Shown one piece after another: positions 40,730-51,834 of a stretch of 64,000 nucleotides of DNA; positions within the stretch are counted from its first letter, which is position 1, and the number at the start of each line of letters is the position of its first letter. A program made the translations under genes and the position numbers. This stretch comes from Gemmobacter aquaticus. Its GTDB lineage: Bacteria > Pseudomonadota > Alphaproteobacteria > Rhodobacterales > Rhodobacteraceae. The stretch spans positions 744,001 through 808,000 of the forward strand of contig NZ_VOAK01000011.1 of the NCBI RefSeq assembly GCF_007859075.1, written 5' to 3'. A model generated the notes under the pieces. It saw only the letters and a program-made list of their open reading frames with translations, was not told where the DNA came from and searched no databases.

Positions 40730-41473
40730 TTGGACAGCGAAACGCTTCTGCTCTCTACAGCATTTTTGATCACCGCCTTGGTCTATGCAGCGGTCGGGCA
40801 GGCCGGCGCATCCGGCTACATCGCCATCATGGGATTGGCGGGCTTTGGCCCGCTTGCCATGAAAACTACCGCGCTTTCCCTGAATCTGCTGGTTGCGGTT
40901 ATCGGCACCATCCTCTTCCTGAGGTCGGGGCGGTTGTCATGGCGAAATGTCTGGCCCTTTGCCATTCTGGGCTTTCCCTTCTCGATGCTGGGGGGCGCAA
41001 TTCACTTGCCTGAACGCGTCTATTTCCCGCTTGTCGGTGCGGTTCTGATCCTTTCGGCGTTACAGATGGCGCGCACAGCACTCTCGGTCAAAAGAACGGG
41101 GGCGGAGTCACCTGTTACGCCTCCTTTCACGGCCGCCCTCGCAACCGGGGCTGTGATCGGGTTCGTCTCAGGGACGACGGGGACCGGAGGCGGAGTGTTC
41201 CTCGCGCCGATCATCCTGACGATGCACTGGGGCACAGCTCGGCAGACCGCCACCACCACGGCGGTCTACAATCTCATGAATTCCTTCGCGGCGCTGGTCG
41301 GGTCCTATGCCGCTTGGGATCACATCCCGTCAATTCTTCCTGCGTGGCTGGTTGCCGTTGCGGTCGGCGGCACCATCGGTGCGTATATTGGCAGCCGCTA
41401 TCTCTCTGAACGCTGGTTGCGTGGGATACTGTCGATCCTGCTGCTCCTGTCAGGTCTCAAGCTCCTCTGGTGA
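40730..41473 (+). CDS. TSUP family (TauE/SafE-like) permease
   Basis: The 247-residue membrane protein has about eight hydrophobic segments and the TSUP motifs GLAGFGPLAMKTTALSLN and GTTGTGGGVFLAPIILTMH. Members move sulfite, sulfoacetate or other organosulfur and small anions across the inner membrane. No ATG is available, so the start is probably the TTG at 40730 (MDSETLLLST); a later Met would remove the first two segments. It stands alone, with no linked sulfur gene. GC is higher than in the neighbouring acetyltransferase gene. Confidence 0.88.
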   Translation: MDSETLLLSTAFLITALVYAAVGQAGASGYIAIMGLAGFGPLAMKTTALSLNLLVAVIGTILFLRSGRLSWRNVWPFAILGFPFSMLGGAIHLPERVYFPLVGAVLILSALQMARTALSVKRTGAESPVTPPFTAALATGAVIGFVSGTTGTGGGVFLAPIILTMHWGTARQTATTTAVYNLMNSFAALVGSYAAWDHIPSILPAWLVAVAVGGTIGAYIGSRYLSERWLRGILSILLLLSGLKLLW

Positions 41474-41798
41474 CTGGCCGCTTCGCCCGCATCACCGTTG
41501 TTCGCCGGCGCGCTTCGCCGCGGATGGAGTGAACAGCCCGTTTCAGGACGTGCCCCAGTGGCAGTGAACGACGGTTTTGGGCTGCAGATAGCTAGACTTT
41601 TGGATGAGGCGTGCACGGGTTGGCCAGCTTGGCGCAGGCTGGCTAACGAAGCGCTCCTCAGTTCACTGAACCGGCAATGTCTTGAACAGATCGCGCGGAA
41701 CGGAACGAGGCCAGAACGTGAATGTTGAGAGATATGTTGAGAGGCCCCCCTTGCGCTTTTCAACGCCTCGGTCTAAACGCCTGATACCTCGAAGGAAC
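41474..41798. other. Intergenic region, nothing convincing
   Basis: No gene with recognisable features was found. A frame at 41498-41728 (76 residues) exists but has no supported start and no family pattern. The segment ends directly at the tRNA-Cys gene. Confidence 0.5.
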
Positions 41799-41872
41799 GG
41801 CGGGTTGGCGGAGAGGTTACGCAGCGGATTGCAAATCCGTGAAGACCGGTTCGATTCCGGTACCCGCCTCCA
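41799..41872 (+). tRNA. tRNA-Cys (GCA)
   Basis: A full cloverleaf is visible: acceptor GGCGGGT pairs with ACCCGCC, the anticodon arm is GGATTGCAAATCC with GCA anticodon, and the T arm is CCGGTTCGATTCCGG. The CCA end is encoded (41870-41872). It is transcribed rightward. Confidence 0.97.
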
Positions 41873-42202
41873 AGATCTCCTGAATCCGACCTACGCGGTT
41901 GCGGCTTCTGTCGATGGGCGGTCAGCCGACCAGTTGGAACTCTTGCATTGACTGTAGGCGCCCGGGCTCTGGTTCAGCTAGAGAAATGCGTTCGATTTGC
42001 ACCTATTTTCTGCATGCACGCAAACTCGGGGCCGGGCAGGCGCCTGTGGCTCTCGGGGATTCAAGCTTGTGGCACCGAATTTAGTTCGATTGGCGTTATA
42101 GCACTGATTGCGCGTCCTAGCGCGATATAGCGATCAGTCTGGACACGATCAAAGGCGTCCCTGATCTTCGCCTTAGTTTCAGTATTTTCTGTTTGGGGTA
42201 AA
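41873..42202. other. Spacer between tRNA-Cys and tRNA-Ser
   Basis: No gene, hairpin terminator or repeat was recognised in this 330-base spacer. It joins the 3' ends of two tRNA genes that point towards each other. Confidence 0.5.
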
Positions 42203-42292
42203 TGGCGGAGAGACAGGGATTCGAACCCTGGGTCGGCGCAAACCGACAACGGTTTTCGAGACCGCCGCATTCGACCACTCTGCCACCTCTCC
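42203..42292 (-). tRNA. tRNA-Ser (CGA)
   Basis: Read on the minus strand, GGAGAGG opens the acceptor stem and pairs with TCTCTCC. The anticodon arm contains GGTCTCGAAAACC with anticodon CGA. A long variable arm and a T arm (CAGGGTTCGAATCCCTG) follow, and CCA is encoded. Its 3' end faces the prophage side, a common integration target for phages. Confidence 0.97.
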
Positions 42293-42515
42293 GCGTCAGG
42301 GGTCGTCGTGAGGCGGGGATTTAGCGGAGGTTGTCGGGGGGCGCAAGCCCCACTTTCAAGGAATTTTCATCTTCGTGTAAATGCCTTGGAGGACGAATGC
42401 GTTTCTGCATGTAAAGTATGATGAATTCCCCGCGACCCGCAGGGGCGGAAACCTTGGCAAACCGGGTGCCTCCCATTAGGTTTCTCGCAGATGCGCTCCG
42501 GCCTGAGGATAGTGA

Positions 42516-43400
42516 ATGCAGCGAATGAACTGGATCAACGCTATGGCGTTTGCCGTTGGGCTGGCCTCGGCGGGGCAGGGCGGTCTGGGTGTCGCGCCCG
42601 CCTCTGCCGAGACCACGGTCGAGCAGGCGGCGATTCTGCCCAAGGTGCAGGAACTGGTGGCGGCCATGCGCATCAGCGAACTTGCGCAAGTATTGCAGGC
42701 CGAAGGCGAAGCCTATGGTGGGCAGCTGAAAGAAGAGATGTTCCCTGATCGCAGCGGTTCTGACTGGTCTGCAATGGTGACGCGAATTTATCAGGCGGAC
42801 GGGCTGACCGAGGAATTCACGCGCAGCCTTTCGGCGGAACTTTCCGACAAGCCAGAGGTTGCTGCGAAGGCGCAGGCCTTCTTTGCGTCACCCACCGGGC
42901 GCAAGATCATCGGGCTTGAGATCGAGGCGCGTCGTGCGATGCTTGATGATGCGACCGAGGAGGCTGCCAAGGAAGCCTTTGGCGCAATGGAGGCCAAGGG
43001 TGCCCCGCGTGTGGATGCGCTTCGCCGGTTCGTTGCTGCCAATGATCTGGTCGAGATGAACGTGATGGGCGCGCTGAATGCCAACCTTGCCTTCTACAAG
43101 GGTATGTCTCAGGGCGGTGCGTTCACCGAGGACATGACCGAGTCCGACATGCTGGCCGAGGTTTGGGCGCAGGAAGACCAGGTACGCCAAGAGACTGAGG
43201 ACTGGCTCTGGCCCTATCTGGCGCTGGCCTACCAGCCGCTCTCGGACGAAGAGATGCAGGCCTATCAGGTATTCTCTGAAGCTCCCGAGGGGCGCGCCCT
43301 GAACGCGGCCCTTTTCGCGGCCTTCGATGCAAGTTTCGTGCGGATCAGCGGTGAGCTTGGCCGTGCGGTCGCGCTGATGGTGCAGGGTCAGGACATCTGA
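42516..43400 (+). CDS. Secreted DUF2059 protein
   Basis: The 294-residue protein has an N-terminal signal peptide (MQRMNWINAMAFAVGLASAG, cleavage near APASAE), so it is likely periplasmic. The body is helical with DUF2059-type features (AAKAQAFFASPTGRKIIGLE, DEEMQAYQVFSEAPEGRALN). Its function is unknown. Two short DUF2059-like halves are visible (about 70-135 and 205-285). It is the first chromosomal gene right of the tRNAs. Confidence 0.85.
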   Translation: MQRMNWINAMAFAVGLASAGQGGLGVAPASAETTVEQAAILPKVQELVAAMRISELAQVLQAEGEAYGGQLKEEMFPDRSGSDWSAMVTRIYQADGLTEEFTRSLSAELSDKPEVAAKAQAFFASPTGRKIIGLEIEARRAMLDDATEEAAKEAFGAMEAKGAPRVDALRRFVAANDLVEMNVMGALNANLAFYKGMSQGGAFTEDMTESDMLAEVWAQEDQVRQETEDWLWPYLALAYQPLSDEEMQAYQVFSEAPEGRALNAALFAAFDASFVRISGELGRAVALMVQGQDI

Positions 43401-43433
43401 TCCCTTGCCCCGTTCGGGACCCTTGTCGGCCGC

Positions 43434-43462
43434 TTGACAACCGGCAGGACTTCCCCGATAAG
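43434..43462 (+). promoter_or_regulatory. Sigma-70-type promoter of rplU-rpmA
   Basis: TTGACA at 43434-43439 and GATAAG at 43457-43462 are separated by 17 bases. They lie about 155 bases before the rplU start. The transcript would have a long GC-rich leader, in which CCCCGATCGGGG forms a small hairpin. Confidence 0.75.
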
Positions 43463-43616
43463 CGCGCATCCCTGAACAGGCTCCCTGAGTCTGTCCGGGG
43501 TATTTTCGTTTCAACCGTCCCCGATCGGGGGCGCGCTGTCCGAGGCGGGGCAACCCGAAAACACCGACCCGTTTGGGAAGGGGCCACAGGATGCGGTACC
43601 AAGGAAGGAAAGACCC

Positions 43617-44024
43617 ATGTTTGCGGTCCTCAAAACCGGCGGCAAGCAATACAAGGTTCAGGCTGGCGACATCCTGCGCGTTGAAAAGCTTGCGGCTAAT
43701 GCTGGCGACAAAGTCCAGTTCAACGAAATCCTGATGGTGGGTGGCGACAGCGTGACCGTCGGCGCGCCGACCGTTGCCGGCGCTGCTGTGCAGGCTGAGG
43801 TGATCGCCCAGATCAAGGGCGAGAAGGTCATCCACTACGTCAAGCGTCGCCGCAAGCACAGCTCGCAGCGCACCAAGGGCCATCGTCAACAGCTGACCCT
43901 GCTGCGCGTGACCGAGGTTCTGGCTTCGGGCGCTGACAAGTCGGGCGTGGCTCCGGCCGTCGGTACTGCCGATGCCCGTCGTGCGGCCCACAATGGCGGC
44001 GCTGCTGCCAAAGCTGCAGAATAA
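43617..44024 (+). CDS. rplU: Ribosomal protein bL21
   Basis: The 135-residue protein starts with MFAVLKTGGKQYKVQAGDI and contains KVIHYVKRRRKHSSQRTKGH, the RNA-binding part of L21. The core 100 residues match the family; the last 30 (SGVAPAVGTADARRAAHNGG) are an Ala-rich extension typical of alphaproteobacterial L21. It binds 23S rRNA in the large subunit. Together with rpmA it forms the operon driven by the promoter at 43434. Confidence 0.98.
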   Translation: MFAVLKTGGKQYKVQAGDILRVEKLAANAGDKVQFNEILMVGGDSVTVGAPTVAGAAVQAEVIAQIKGEKVIHYVKRRRKHSSQRTKGHRQQLTLLRVTEVLASGADKSGVAPAVGTADARRAAHNGGAAAKAAE

Positions 44025-44037
44025 GGAGTAACACCCC

Positions 44038-44307
44038 ATGGCACACAAGAAAGCAGGCGGCTCATCCCGCAACGGCCGTGACTCGGCCGGTCGTCGTCTG
44101 GGCGTGAAGCTCTATGGTGGCCAGGCCGCCATTCCGGGCAACATCATCGTCCGTCAGCGCGGCACCACCTGGTTCCCGGGTGAAGGCGTTGGCATGGGCA
44201 CCGACCACACGATCTTTGCCACCGTCGAAGGCAAGGTGTCGTTCAAGAAGGGCCTGAAAGGGCGCACCTTCATTTCGGTCCTCCCGGTTGCGGAGGCGGC
44301 CGAGTAA
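44038..44307 (+). CDS. rpmA: Ribosomal protein bL27
   Basis: The 89-residue protein begins [20 protein letters not shown] and contains [20 protein letters not shown], the hallmark of L27, which reaches toward the peptidyl-transferase centre. It starts 14 bases after rplU behind AAGGAGTAA, a strong ribosome binding site, and is followed by a hairpin terminator. Confidence 0.98.
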   Translation: MAHKKAGGSSRNGRDSAGRRLGVKLYGGQAAIPGNIIVRQRGTTWFPGEGVGMGTDHTIFATVEGKVSFKKGLKGRTFISVLPVAEAAE

Positions 44308-44334
44308 GCCGAACCGTTACATTCAAGATGTAAC

Positions 44335-44366
44335 AAGGGGGTCGGCCGAAAGGCCGGCCCCTTTCC
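44335..44366 (+). terminator. Hairpin terminator after rpmA
   Basis: AAGGGG and CCCCTT form the base of a stem, with CGGCC and GGCCG above it around a GAAA loop, ending in CCCTTT. A separate small stem GTTACAT/ATGTAAC lies just before it at 44316-44334. Confidence 0.7.
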
Positions 44367-44533
44367 TCATTTCCGCCGCCTTTCGTCGGCAGGGTGAGGA
44401 GTATTTCGCAAGGTTTGGAATCCCTGCCTTGCAGCCGCGCCTGCGGCATCCCAACTCAGAAAGAGGGTTGGGAAATATGTTGGATGTCTGGTGCGATTGT
44501 CGTGCCCGTCATGCGCTTCGAAGGAGGGAAGCG

Positions 44534-45130
44534 ATGAAGTTGGATGTGATTGCGAAGGATCTGGATTTCGCCGGTGTTGCTGGCTTTGGACAGATGGTTG
44601 ATGGTGTCATTCCCGCGGGCCGCTTTGTGCTGCGACCCGTCCGCAAATCCGATGCTGGCCTTTTTGCCATGTACGCGGGCGATCGCCGCGTGGCCGAGGC
44701 AACCCGATCCATCCCGCATCCGCTGCCGCCGGGCGCGGCAGAGAACTTTGTCACCCGTGCGATGTCCCCAAAGGGAACCGAGGACGTCTGGGTTCTGGAC
44801 GGATCGACCCATGGTCTGGCCGAGGTGCTTGGCGTGATCTCGCTGAAGCGGATGGATGAGGAAAAGTTCAACCGCGACCAGTCCGAGATCGGCTACTGGG
44901 TGGCCCCGGCGTTCTGGAACACAGGCTTTGCGTCCGAGGCCGTGCGTGCGCTTGTCACCGCCAATCCGCAAAAGAACCGCACGATCTTTGCCGAGGTGTT
45001 TCAGGACAACCCCGGTTCGGCCCGTGTCCTGACCAATGCGGGCTTCCAGTACCTTGGCGATGCCGAGACGTTCAGCGTGGCGCGCAATTCCCGTGTGCCG
45101 ACCTGGACCTACATCCGCAAGCTGGACTGA
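44534..45130 (+). CDS. GNAT acetyltransferase (RimJ/RimL type)
   Basis: The start at 44534 is preceded by GAAGGAGGGA, an excellent ribosome binding site. The 198-residue protein has the GNAT fold: RFVLRPVRKSDAGLFAMYAG, EIGYWVAPAFWNTGFASEAV, and a C-terminal NPGSARVLTNAGFQYLGDAE. This layout is that of RimJ/RimL-type enzymes that acetylate protein N-termini or small amines. It lies between rpmA and a second GNAT gene. The substrate is unknown. Confidence 0.93.
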   Translation: MKLDVIAKDLDFAGVAGFGQMVDGVIPAGRFVLRPVRKSDAGLFAMYAGDRRVAEATRSIPHPLPPGAAENFVTRAMSPKGTEDVWVLDGSTHGLAEVLGVISLKRMDEEKFNRDQSEIGYWVAPAFWNTGFASEAVRALVTANPQKNRTIFAEVFQDNPGSARVLTNAGFQYLGDAETFSVARNSRVPTWTYIRKLD

Positions 45131-45184
45131 TCCTTCGGCCTGTCGCATGAAGGGCGGCAGGCCACCTTTGCTTCCGGGACGGAC

Positions 45185-47932
<2,748 letters not shown>

Positions 47933-47937
47933 AGCAG

Positions 47938-47985
47938 ATCGGGGGCTTTGCCCCCGAACCCCCAGGATATTTGGGAAAAGAAGAA
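47938..47985. repeat. Intergenic repeat between proB and proA
   Basis: The spacer contains GGGGGCTTTGCCCCCGAACC followed by CCCAGGATATTTGGGAAAAG. The first half is a small hairpin (GGGGGC/GCCCCC). A string of this form is frequent between genes in Rhodobacteraceae genomes, as I recall it, so it may be a dispersed intergenic element. Confidence 0.55.
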
Positions 47986-47995
47986 AGGGCAGACG

Positions 47996-49252
47996 ATGGA
48001 AGACGTGGGCAAGCTGATGCAGGAGATCGGGGCAAAAGCCCGCGAGGCTGCGGCGGAGCTCGCCTTCGCGCCATCTGATGTCAAGCGTGCGGCACTTCTG
48101 GCTGCGGCAGAGGCCGTGGAGGCGAATGTCGCGGCCATCCTCGCAGCGAACGAAAAGGATCTGGCCTACGGCGCCGAGAAGGGGCTGTCTCCGTCCATGA
48201 TGGACCGGCTGACGCTGGATCAGGGGCGGATCGCGTCAATTGTGGATGGGCTGCGCTCGATCGCCGGGCAGCCCGATCCGGTCGGGCGGGTACTGGCCGA
48301 GTGGAACCGGCCCAACGGTCTGCATATCCAGCGCGTGGCCACACCCCTGGGCGTTGTGGGTGTCATCTATGAAAGTCGCCCGAATGTAACGGCAGACGCC
48401 GGCGCGCTGTGCCTGAAGGCCGGCAATGCGGTGATCCTGCGGGGGGGCAGCGAAAGCTTCCATTCCTCGATCGCGATCCATGCCTGCATGGTCGAGGGTC
48501 TGCGCAAGGCAGGCCTGCCCGAAGCTGCGATCCAGCTGGTGCCCACGCGCGACCGTGCGGCGGTATCTGCGATGCTGCAGGCGGTCGACTATATCGACGT
48601 CATCGTGCCGCGTGGCGGGAAGGGGCTGGTGGGCCTTGTGCAGCGCGAGGCACGGGTGCCGGTCTTTGCCCATCTTGAGGGGATCTGCCACGTCTATGCC
48701 GACCGGGACGCAGATCTGGAGAAGGCCCGCCGGGTGGTGCTGAACGCAAAGACCCGCCGGACCGGCATCTGCGGTTCGGCCGAATGTCTGCTCATTGATC
48801 GCGGGTTCTGGGACCGGCATGGGCCGGTTCTGGTCGAGGACCTGCTCAAGGCCGGGGTCGAGGTGCGCGCCGAGGGGGACATTCTGGCAGTGCCCGGCAC
48901 CATTGCCGCGCAGCCGGATGACTTTGGACGCGAGTTCCTCGACATGATCATCGCGGCAAAGATCGTCGATGGTGTGGACGGTGCAATCGCCCATATCCGC
49001 CACTATGGGTCGAGCCATACCGAAAGCATTCTGACCGAGAATGATGCGACGGCTGCGCGGTTCTTCCAGCGGCTGGATAGCGCGATCCTGATGCGCAACG
49101 CCTCGACCCAGTTTGCCGATGGCGGTGAGTTCGGTATGGGCGCCGAGATCGGCATCGCGACCGGCAAGATGCATGCCCGTGGTCCCGTGGGGGCCGAGCA
49201 GCTGACCAGCTTCAAGTATCTGGTCACGGGCGACGGCACCTGCCGGGTGTGA
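47996..49252 (+). CDS. proA: Glutamate-5-semialdehyde dehydrogenase (gamma-glutamyl phosphate reductase)
   Basis: The 418-residue enzyme reduces glutamyl 5-phosphate to the semialdehyde in proline synthesis. The start at 47996 ([19 protein letters not shown]) is preceded by AAGAAAGGG. The catalytic Cys lies in [16 protein letters not shown]. Other family features are [20 protein letters not shown] and [20 protein letters not shown]. Length matches the family. Confidence 0.97.
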   Translation: MEDVGKLMQEIGAKAREAAAELAFAPSDVKRAALLAAAEAVEANVAAILAANEKDLAYGAEKGLSPSMMDRLTLDQGRIASIVDGLRSIAGQPDPVGRVLAEWNRPNGLHIQRVATPLGVVGVIYESRPNVTADAGALCLKAGNAVILRGGSESFHSSIAIHACMVEGLRKAGLPEAAIQLVPTRDRAAVSAMLQAVDYIDVIVPRGGKGLVGLVQREARVPVFAHLEGICHVYADRDADLEKARRVVLNAKTRRTGICGSAECLLIDRGFWDRHGPVLVEDLLKAGVEVRAEGDILAVPGTIAAQPDDFGREFLDMIIAAKIVDGVDGAIAHIRHYGSSHTESILTENDATAARFFQRLDSAILMRNASTQFADGGEFGMGAEIGIATGKMHARGPVGAEQLTSFKYLVTGDGTCRV

Positions 49253-49849
49253 TCAGAAGGCTATGCGTATCTCGGTCGGGTTGAAGTCAAGCTTTGGCTG
49301 GCGGCCTTGATGGCGCAACGCGTCGCGCGCGAGGGCGAAGTGAACCTGCGCTGCACCAAGGAAGTTGTCGGCGCTGGATGCAGACAGCTGGCCCCACAGA
49401 TCAGGGTCGACCTTTGTCTTTGCTGCGCGCGCGGTCATCGACCAGGCTAGGCCGGTGGCGGAAACCGTGATCTCTCCGCCATAGGGCAGGGCAGTCTCAA
49501 GGCACATCAGCAAAAGGAAGGCGAGTTTCACCTCAGGCCTTGGCAGATCGGCGGGGCCGTCCCAGTCGATCGCCAGCCGGGTTCCGCGCGTCAGATCGGC
49601 CAGAACCGAGGTGACCTCGGGCTGTCCGATCCGCTGGTCCGCGGCCGAAAGGCCGAACGCGATGCGGAAGAACCGGATGCGCGCATTCGCGCTGGCCACG
49701 CTTTCGGCAATCAGCGCAAGTTCCGGGCCCTGCGCCTCGGGTGACATCATCAGAAGTTCGACCCCATTGCCGATGGCGCCGATGGGGCTGATAAGGTCAT
49801 GGCAGATTCGTGAGCCGATAAGGGCTGCGAGGTCGGGATGATCGGTCAT
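49253..49849 (-). CDS. ChpT-like histidine phosphotransferase
   Basis: The 198-residue protein has the HPt/DHp motif SRICHDLISPIGAIGNGVEL with His17 as the phosphorylation site, and a C-terminal pseudo-kinase half (PEVKLAFLLLMCLETALPYG, EITVSATGLAWSM). In Alphaproteobacteria ChpT passes phosphate from CckA to CtrA and CpdR. The start is ATG 49849, which keeps the conserved MTDHPDLAALIGSRI beginning; a longer frame is less likely. It is transcribed against the flanking genes. The intact N-terminal motif supports a working protein. Confidence 0.9.
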   Translation of the reverse strand: MTDHPDLAALIGSRICHDLISPIGAIGNGVELLMMSPEAQGPELALIAESVASANARIRFFRIAFGLSAADQRIGQPEVTSVLADLTRGTRLAIDWDGPADLPRPEVKLAFLLLMCLETALPYGGEITVSATGLAWSMTARAAKTKVDPDLWGQLSASSADNFLGAAQVHFALARDALRHQGRQPKLDFNPTEIRIAF

Positions 49850-49882
49850 GGTGCCACGGTCTGGAATGCGAAAGGATAACGG

Positions 49883-50068
49883 ATGAGCCTGGGGTTGAAC
49901 GCACTGCTGGAGCCGGGGATGCTGGTCCGGCACCCGCAAGAACCCGAATGGGGCCTGGGTCAGGTGCAGTCGAACATCGGCAACAGGATCACCGTGAACT
50001 TTGAACACTGCGGTAAGATTGTGATCGATGGGTCACAGGTCATGCTGATGCGGGTGTTCGATACCTGA
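49883..50068 (+). CDS. DUF3553 protein
   Basis: The 61-residue protein matches the DUF3553 family: LLEPGMLVRHPQEPEWGLGQ, then GNRITVNFEHCGKIVID. It looks like a small SH3- or Tudor-like beta barrel, also found at the end of UvrD/RecB-type helicases in some bacteria. The separate form is conserved in alphaproteobacteria. It is divergently transcribed from chpT, with 33 bases between them. Its function is unknown. Confidence 0.88.
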   Translation: MSLGLNALLEPGMLVRHPQEPEWGLGQVQSNIGNRITVNFEHCGKIVIDGSQVMLMRVFDT

Positions 50069-50147
50069 GCGACGATAGGTTTGCCCAGGTTGCGATGCAA
50101 CCCCAGATTGTGCAACACCACCCGCTGTGGCCCTTTTGGACGGATAG

Positions 50148-50933
50148 ATGACGACGGAAGAACCCGCCTTCGACCTGCGCCTTGCGCGTGATGCCCGCGA
50201 TCTGAAGGCCGCGCAGCGCCTGCGATATGAGGTGTTCGTGGGCGAGATGGGAAGCGATGGCCCGCTCGTGGACCATGCCGCGCGGCTTGAGCGGGACGAG
50301 TTTGACGACATTTGCGACCACCTTCTGCTGATCGATCGTGGTCGTGATCCGGCGGCGCTGGATGATGTGGTGGGCGTCTACCGGTTATTGCCCGGTGACC
50401 GACTGTCGGCCAGGCAGCGCTTCTATTCCGAGGGGGAGTTCGACCTCTCTGCCTTGCGCGGGTCGGGGCGGCGGTTGCTGGAACTGGGCCGGTCATGTGT
50501 GCATCCCGCGCACCGCGGAGGGGCCGCGATGATGCTGATGTGGAACCGGCTGGCCGATTATGTGCTGGACCGTGAGATCGAGTTGATGTTCGGAACAGCT
50601 TCGTTTCCGGGCACCGATGTTGCGGCGCTGGCGCAGCCGCTGTCCTATCTGTGGCAGAACCATCTAGCGCCCGAGGGCCTGCGTGCCCATGCCCTGCCAC
50701 CGGGGCGAGCCGAGATGAATGTACTGCCCGCAGGTCAGGTGGACCGGCGCGCGGCGATGCAGGCGACGCCAGCGCTGATCAAGGCCTATCTGCGGCTCGG
50801 CGGTTTCGTGGGGGACGGGGCCTTTGTCGATCAGGCCTTCAATACGACCGATGTTCTTCTGGTCATGGATACCGAACGCATGTCGATGAAGCACCGCGAT
50901 TTCTACATCCGCCGTCACGGAGAGGGCGCATGA
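50148..50933 (+). CDS. olsB: Ornithine-acyl[ACP] N-acyltransferase
   Basis: The 261-residue protein makes lyso-ornithine lipid from ornithine and a 3-hydroxyacyl-ACP, the first step of ornithine lipid synthesis. It has LRYEVFVGEMGSDGPLVDHA, RRLLELGRSCVHPAHRGGAA and MLMWNRLADYVLDREIELMF, typical of OlsB and related GNAT-like acyltransferases. It overlaps olsA by four bases. Confidence 0.93.
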   Translation: MTTEEPAFDLRLARDARDLKAAQRLRYEVFVGEMGSDGPLVDHAARLERDEFDDICDHLLLIDRGRDPAALDDVVGVYRLLPGDRLSARQRFYSEGEFDLSALRGSGRRLLELGRSCVHPAHRGGAAMMLMWNRLADYVLDREIELMFGTASFPGTDVAALAQPLSYLWQNHLAPEGLRAHALPPGRAEMNVLPAGQVDRRAAMQATPALIKAYLRLGGFVGDGAFVDQAFNTTDVLLVMDTERMSMKHRDFYIRRHGEGA

Positions 50934-51754
50934 CCCGCTGGCAGGACGCACGGATGGAGGTGCCACGCATCGGACCGCTTGGCTGGGTGTTGGCTGGGTT
51001 GCGCGGTCTTGCCATCGTGCTGGTCACCTATGGCGGGCTGGTCGTGTTTCTGCTGCTTCGGCTGCTGGAATGGCCGATCCATGGGTTGCAGCGTCCGTGG
51101 TCATCCTGGATCACGCAAGGTGTCTGCCGCGCGACGATCGCGATCATGGGATTTGTCTATGTGCGGCGTGGGCGTCCGATGCAGGGGCAAGGCGCCATCG
51201 TCGCAAACCACGCGGGCTGGATCGACATCTTCTCGCTGAACGCGGCGGACCGGGTGTATTTTGTCTCGAAGGATGATGTCTCGGACTGGCCTGCGATCGG
51301 ATTTCTGGCGCGCATCACTGGCACGATGTTCATCACCCGCAAGAGCACCGAGGCCAAGCGCCAGCAGGAAATGATGGAAGAGCGCCTGCGCGCAGGCCAT
51401 CGGCTGTTGTTCTTCCCCGAGGGCACCTCGACCGATACGCTGCATGTGCTGCCGTTCAAGACACCGCTCTTTCAGGCGTTCTACACCCATGGAATGGATC
51501 GTGTTCTGCATATCCAGCCTGTGACCGTAGTCTATCATGCGCCGCCGGGCCGCGATGCGCGCTATTACGGATGGTGGGCGGACATGAGCTTTGCCGCCCA
51601 TTTCCTTCAGGTTCTGGCAACGCCGCGGCAGGGGCGTATCGAGGTGATCTTCCACCCCGAGGTGCCGGTTGACGGCTTTCCCGGACGCAAGGAACTTGCC
51701 GCCTATTGTGAACGGGTGATACGCACCGCTCATCCTTTGGCCGAGCGGAACTGA
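50930..51754 (+). CDS. olsA: Lyso-ornithine lipid O-acyltransferase (PlsC-like)
   Basis: The 274-residue protein adds the second acyl chain to lyso-ornithine lipid. It has one N-terminal membrane segment (WVLAGLRGLAIVLVTYGGLV, VFLLLRLL) and the PlsC motifs IVANHAGWIDIFSLN (H-x4-D) and FFPEGTSTD. The start at 50930 overlaps olsB. The pair olsB-olsA is the standard ornithine lipid operon. Confidence 0.93.
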   Translation: MTRWQDARMEVPRIGPLGWVLAGLRGLAIVLVTYGGLVVFLLLRLLEWPIHGLQRPWSSWITQGVCRATIAIMGFVYVRRGRPMQGQGAIVANHAGWIDIFSLNAADRVYFVSKDDVSDWPAIGFLARITGTMFITRKSTEAKRQQEMMEERLRAGHRLLFFPEGTSTDTLHVLPFKTPLFQAFYTHGMDRVLHIQPVTVVYHAPPGRDARYYGWWADMSFAAHFLQVLATPRQGRIEVIFHPEVPVDGFPGRKELAAYCERVIRTAHPLAERN

Positions 51755-51782
51755 CCGCTGGGCGGGCCATTGCCGAGGGGAC

Positions 51783-51792
51783 TTGATCAAAT
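51783..51792. promoter_or_regulatory. Predicted GntR operator upstream of its gene
   Basis: TTGATCAAAT at 51783-51792 contains the palindrome TTGATCAA. It shares TTGATCAAAT with the perfect palindrome at 52511-52524 before the aminotransferase. Both flank the GntR gene, which fits autoregulation and control of the neighbouring genes. Confidence 0.6.
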
Positions 51793-51834
51793 CCGCCGCA
51801 TCCCCCTATGGTCGGCATAGCCCGAGAGGAACGC

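Noticed and set aside
41498-41728. 76-codon frame before tRNA-Cys
   Set aside because: It has no supported start and no recognisable sequence.
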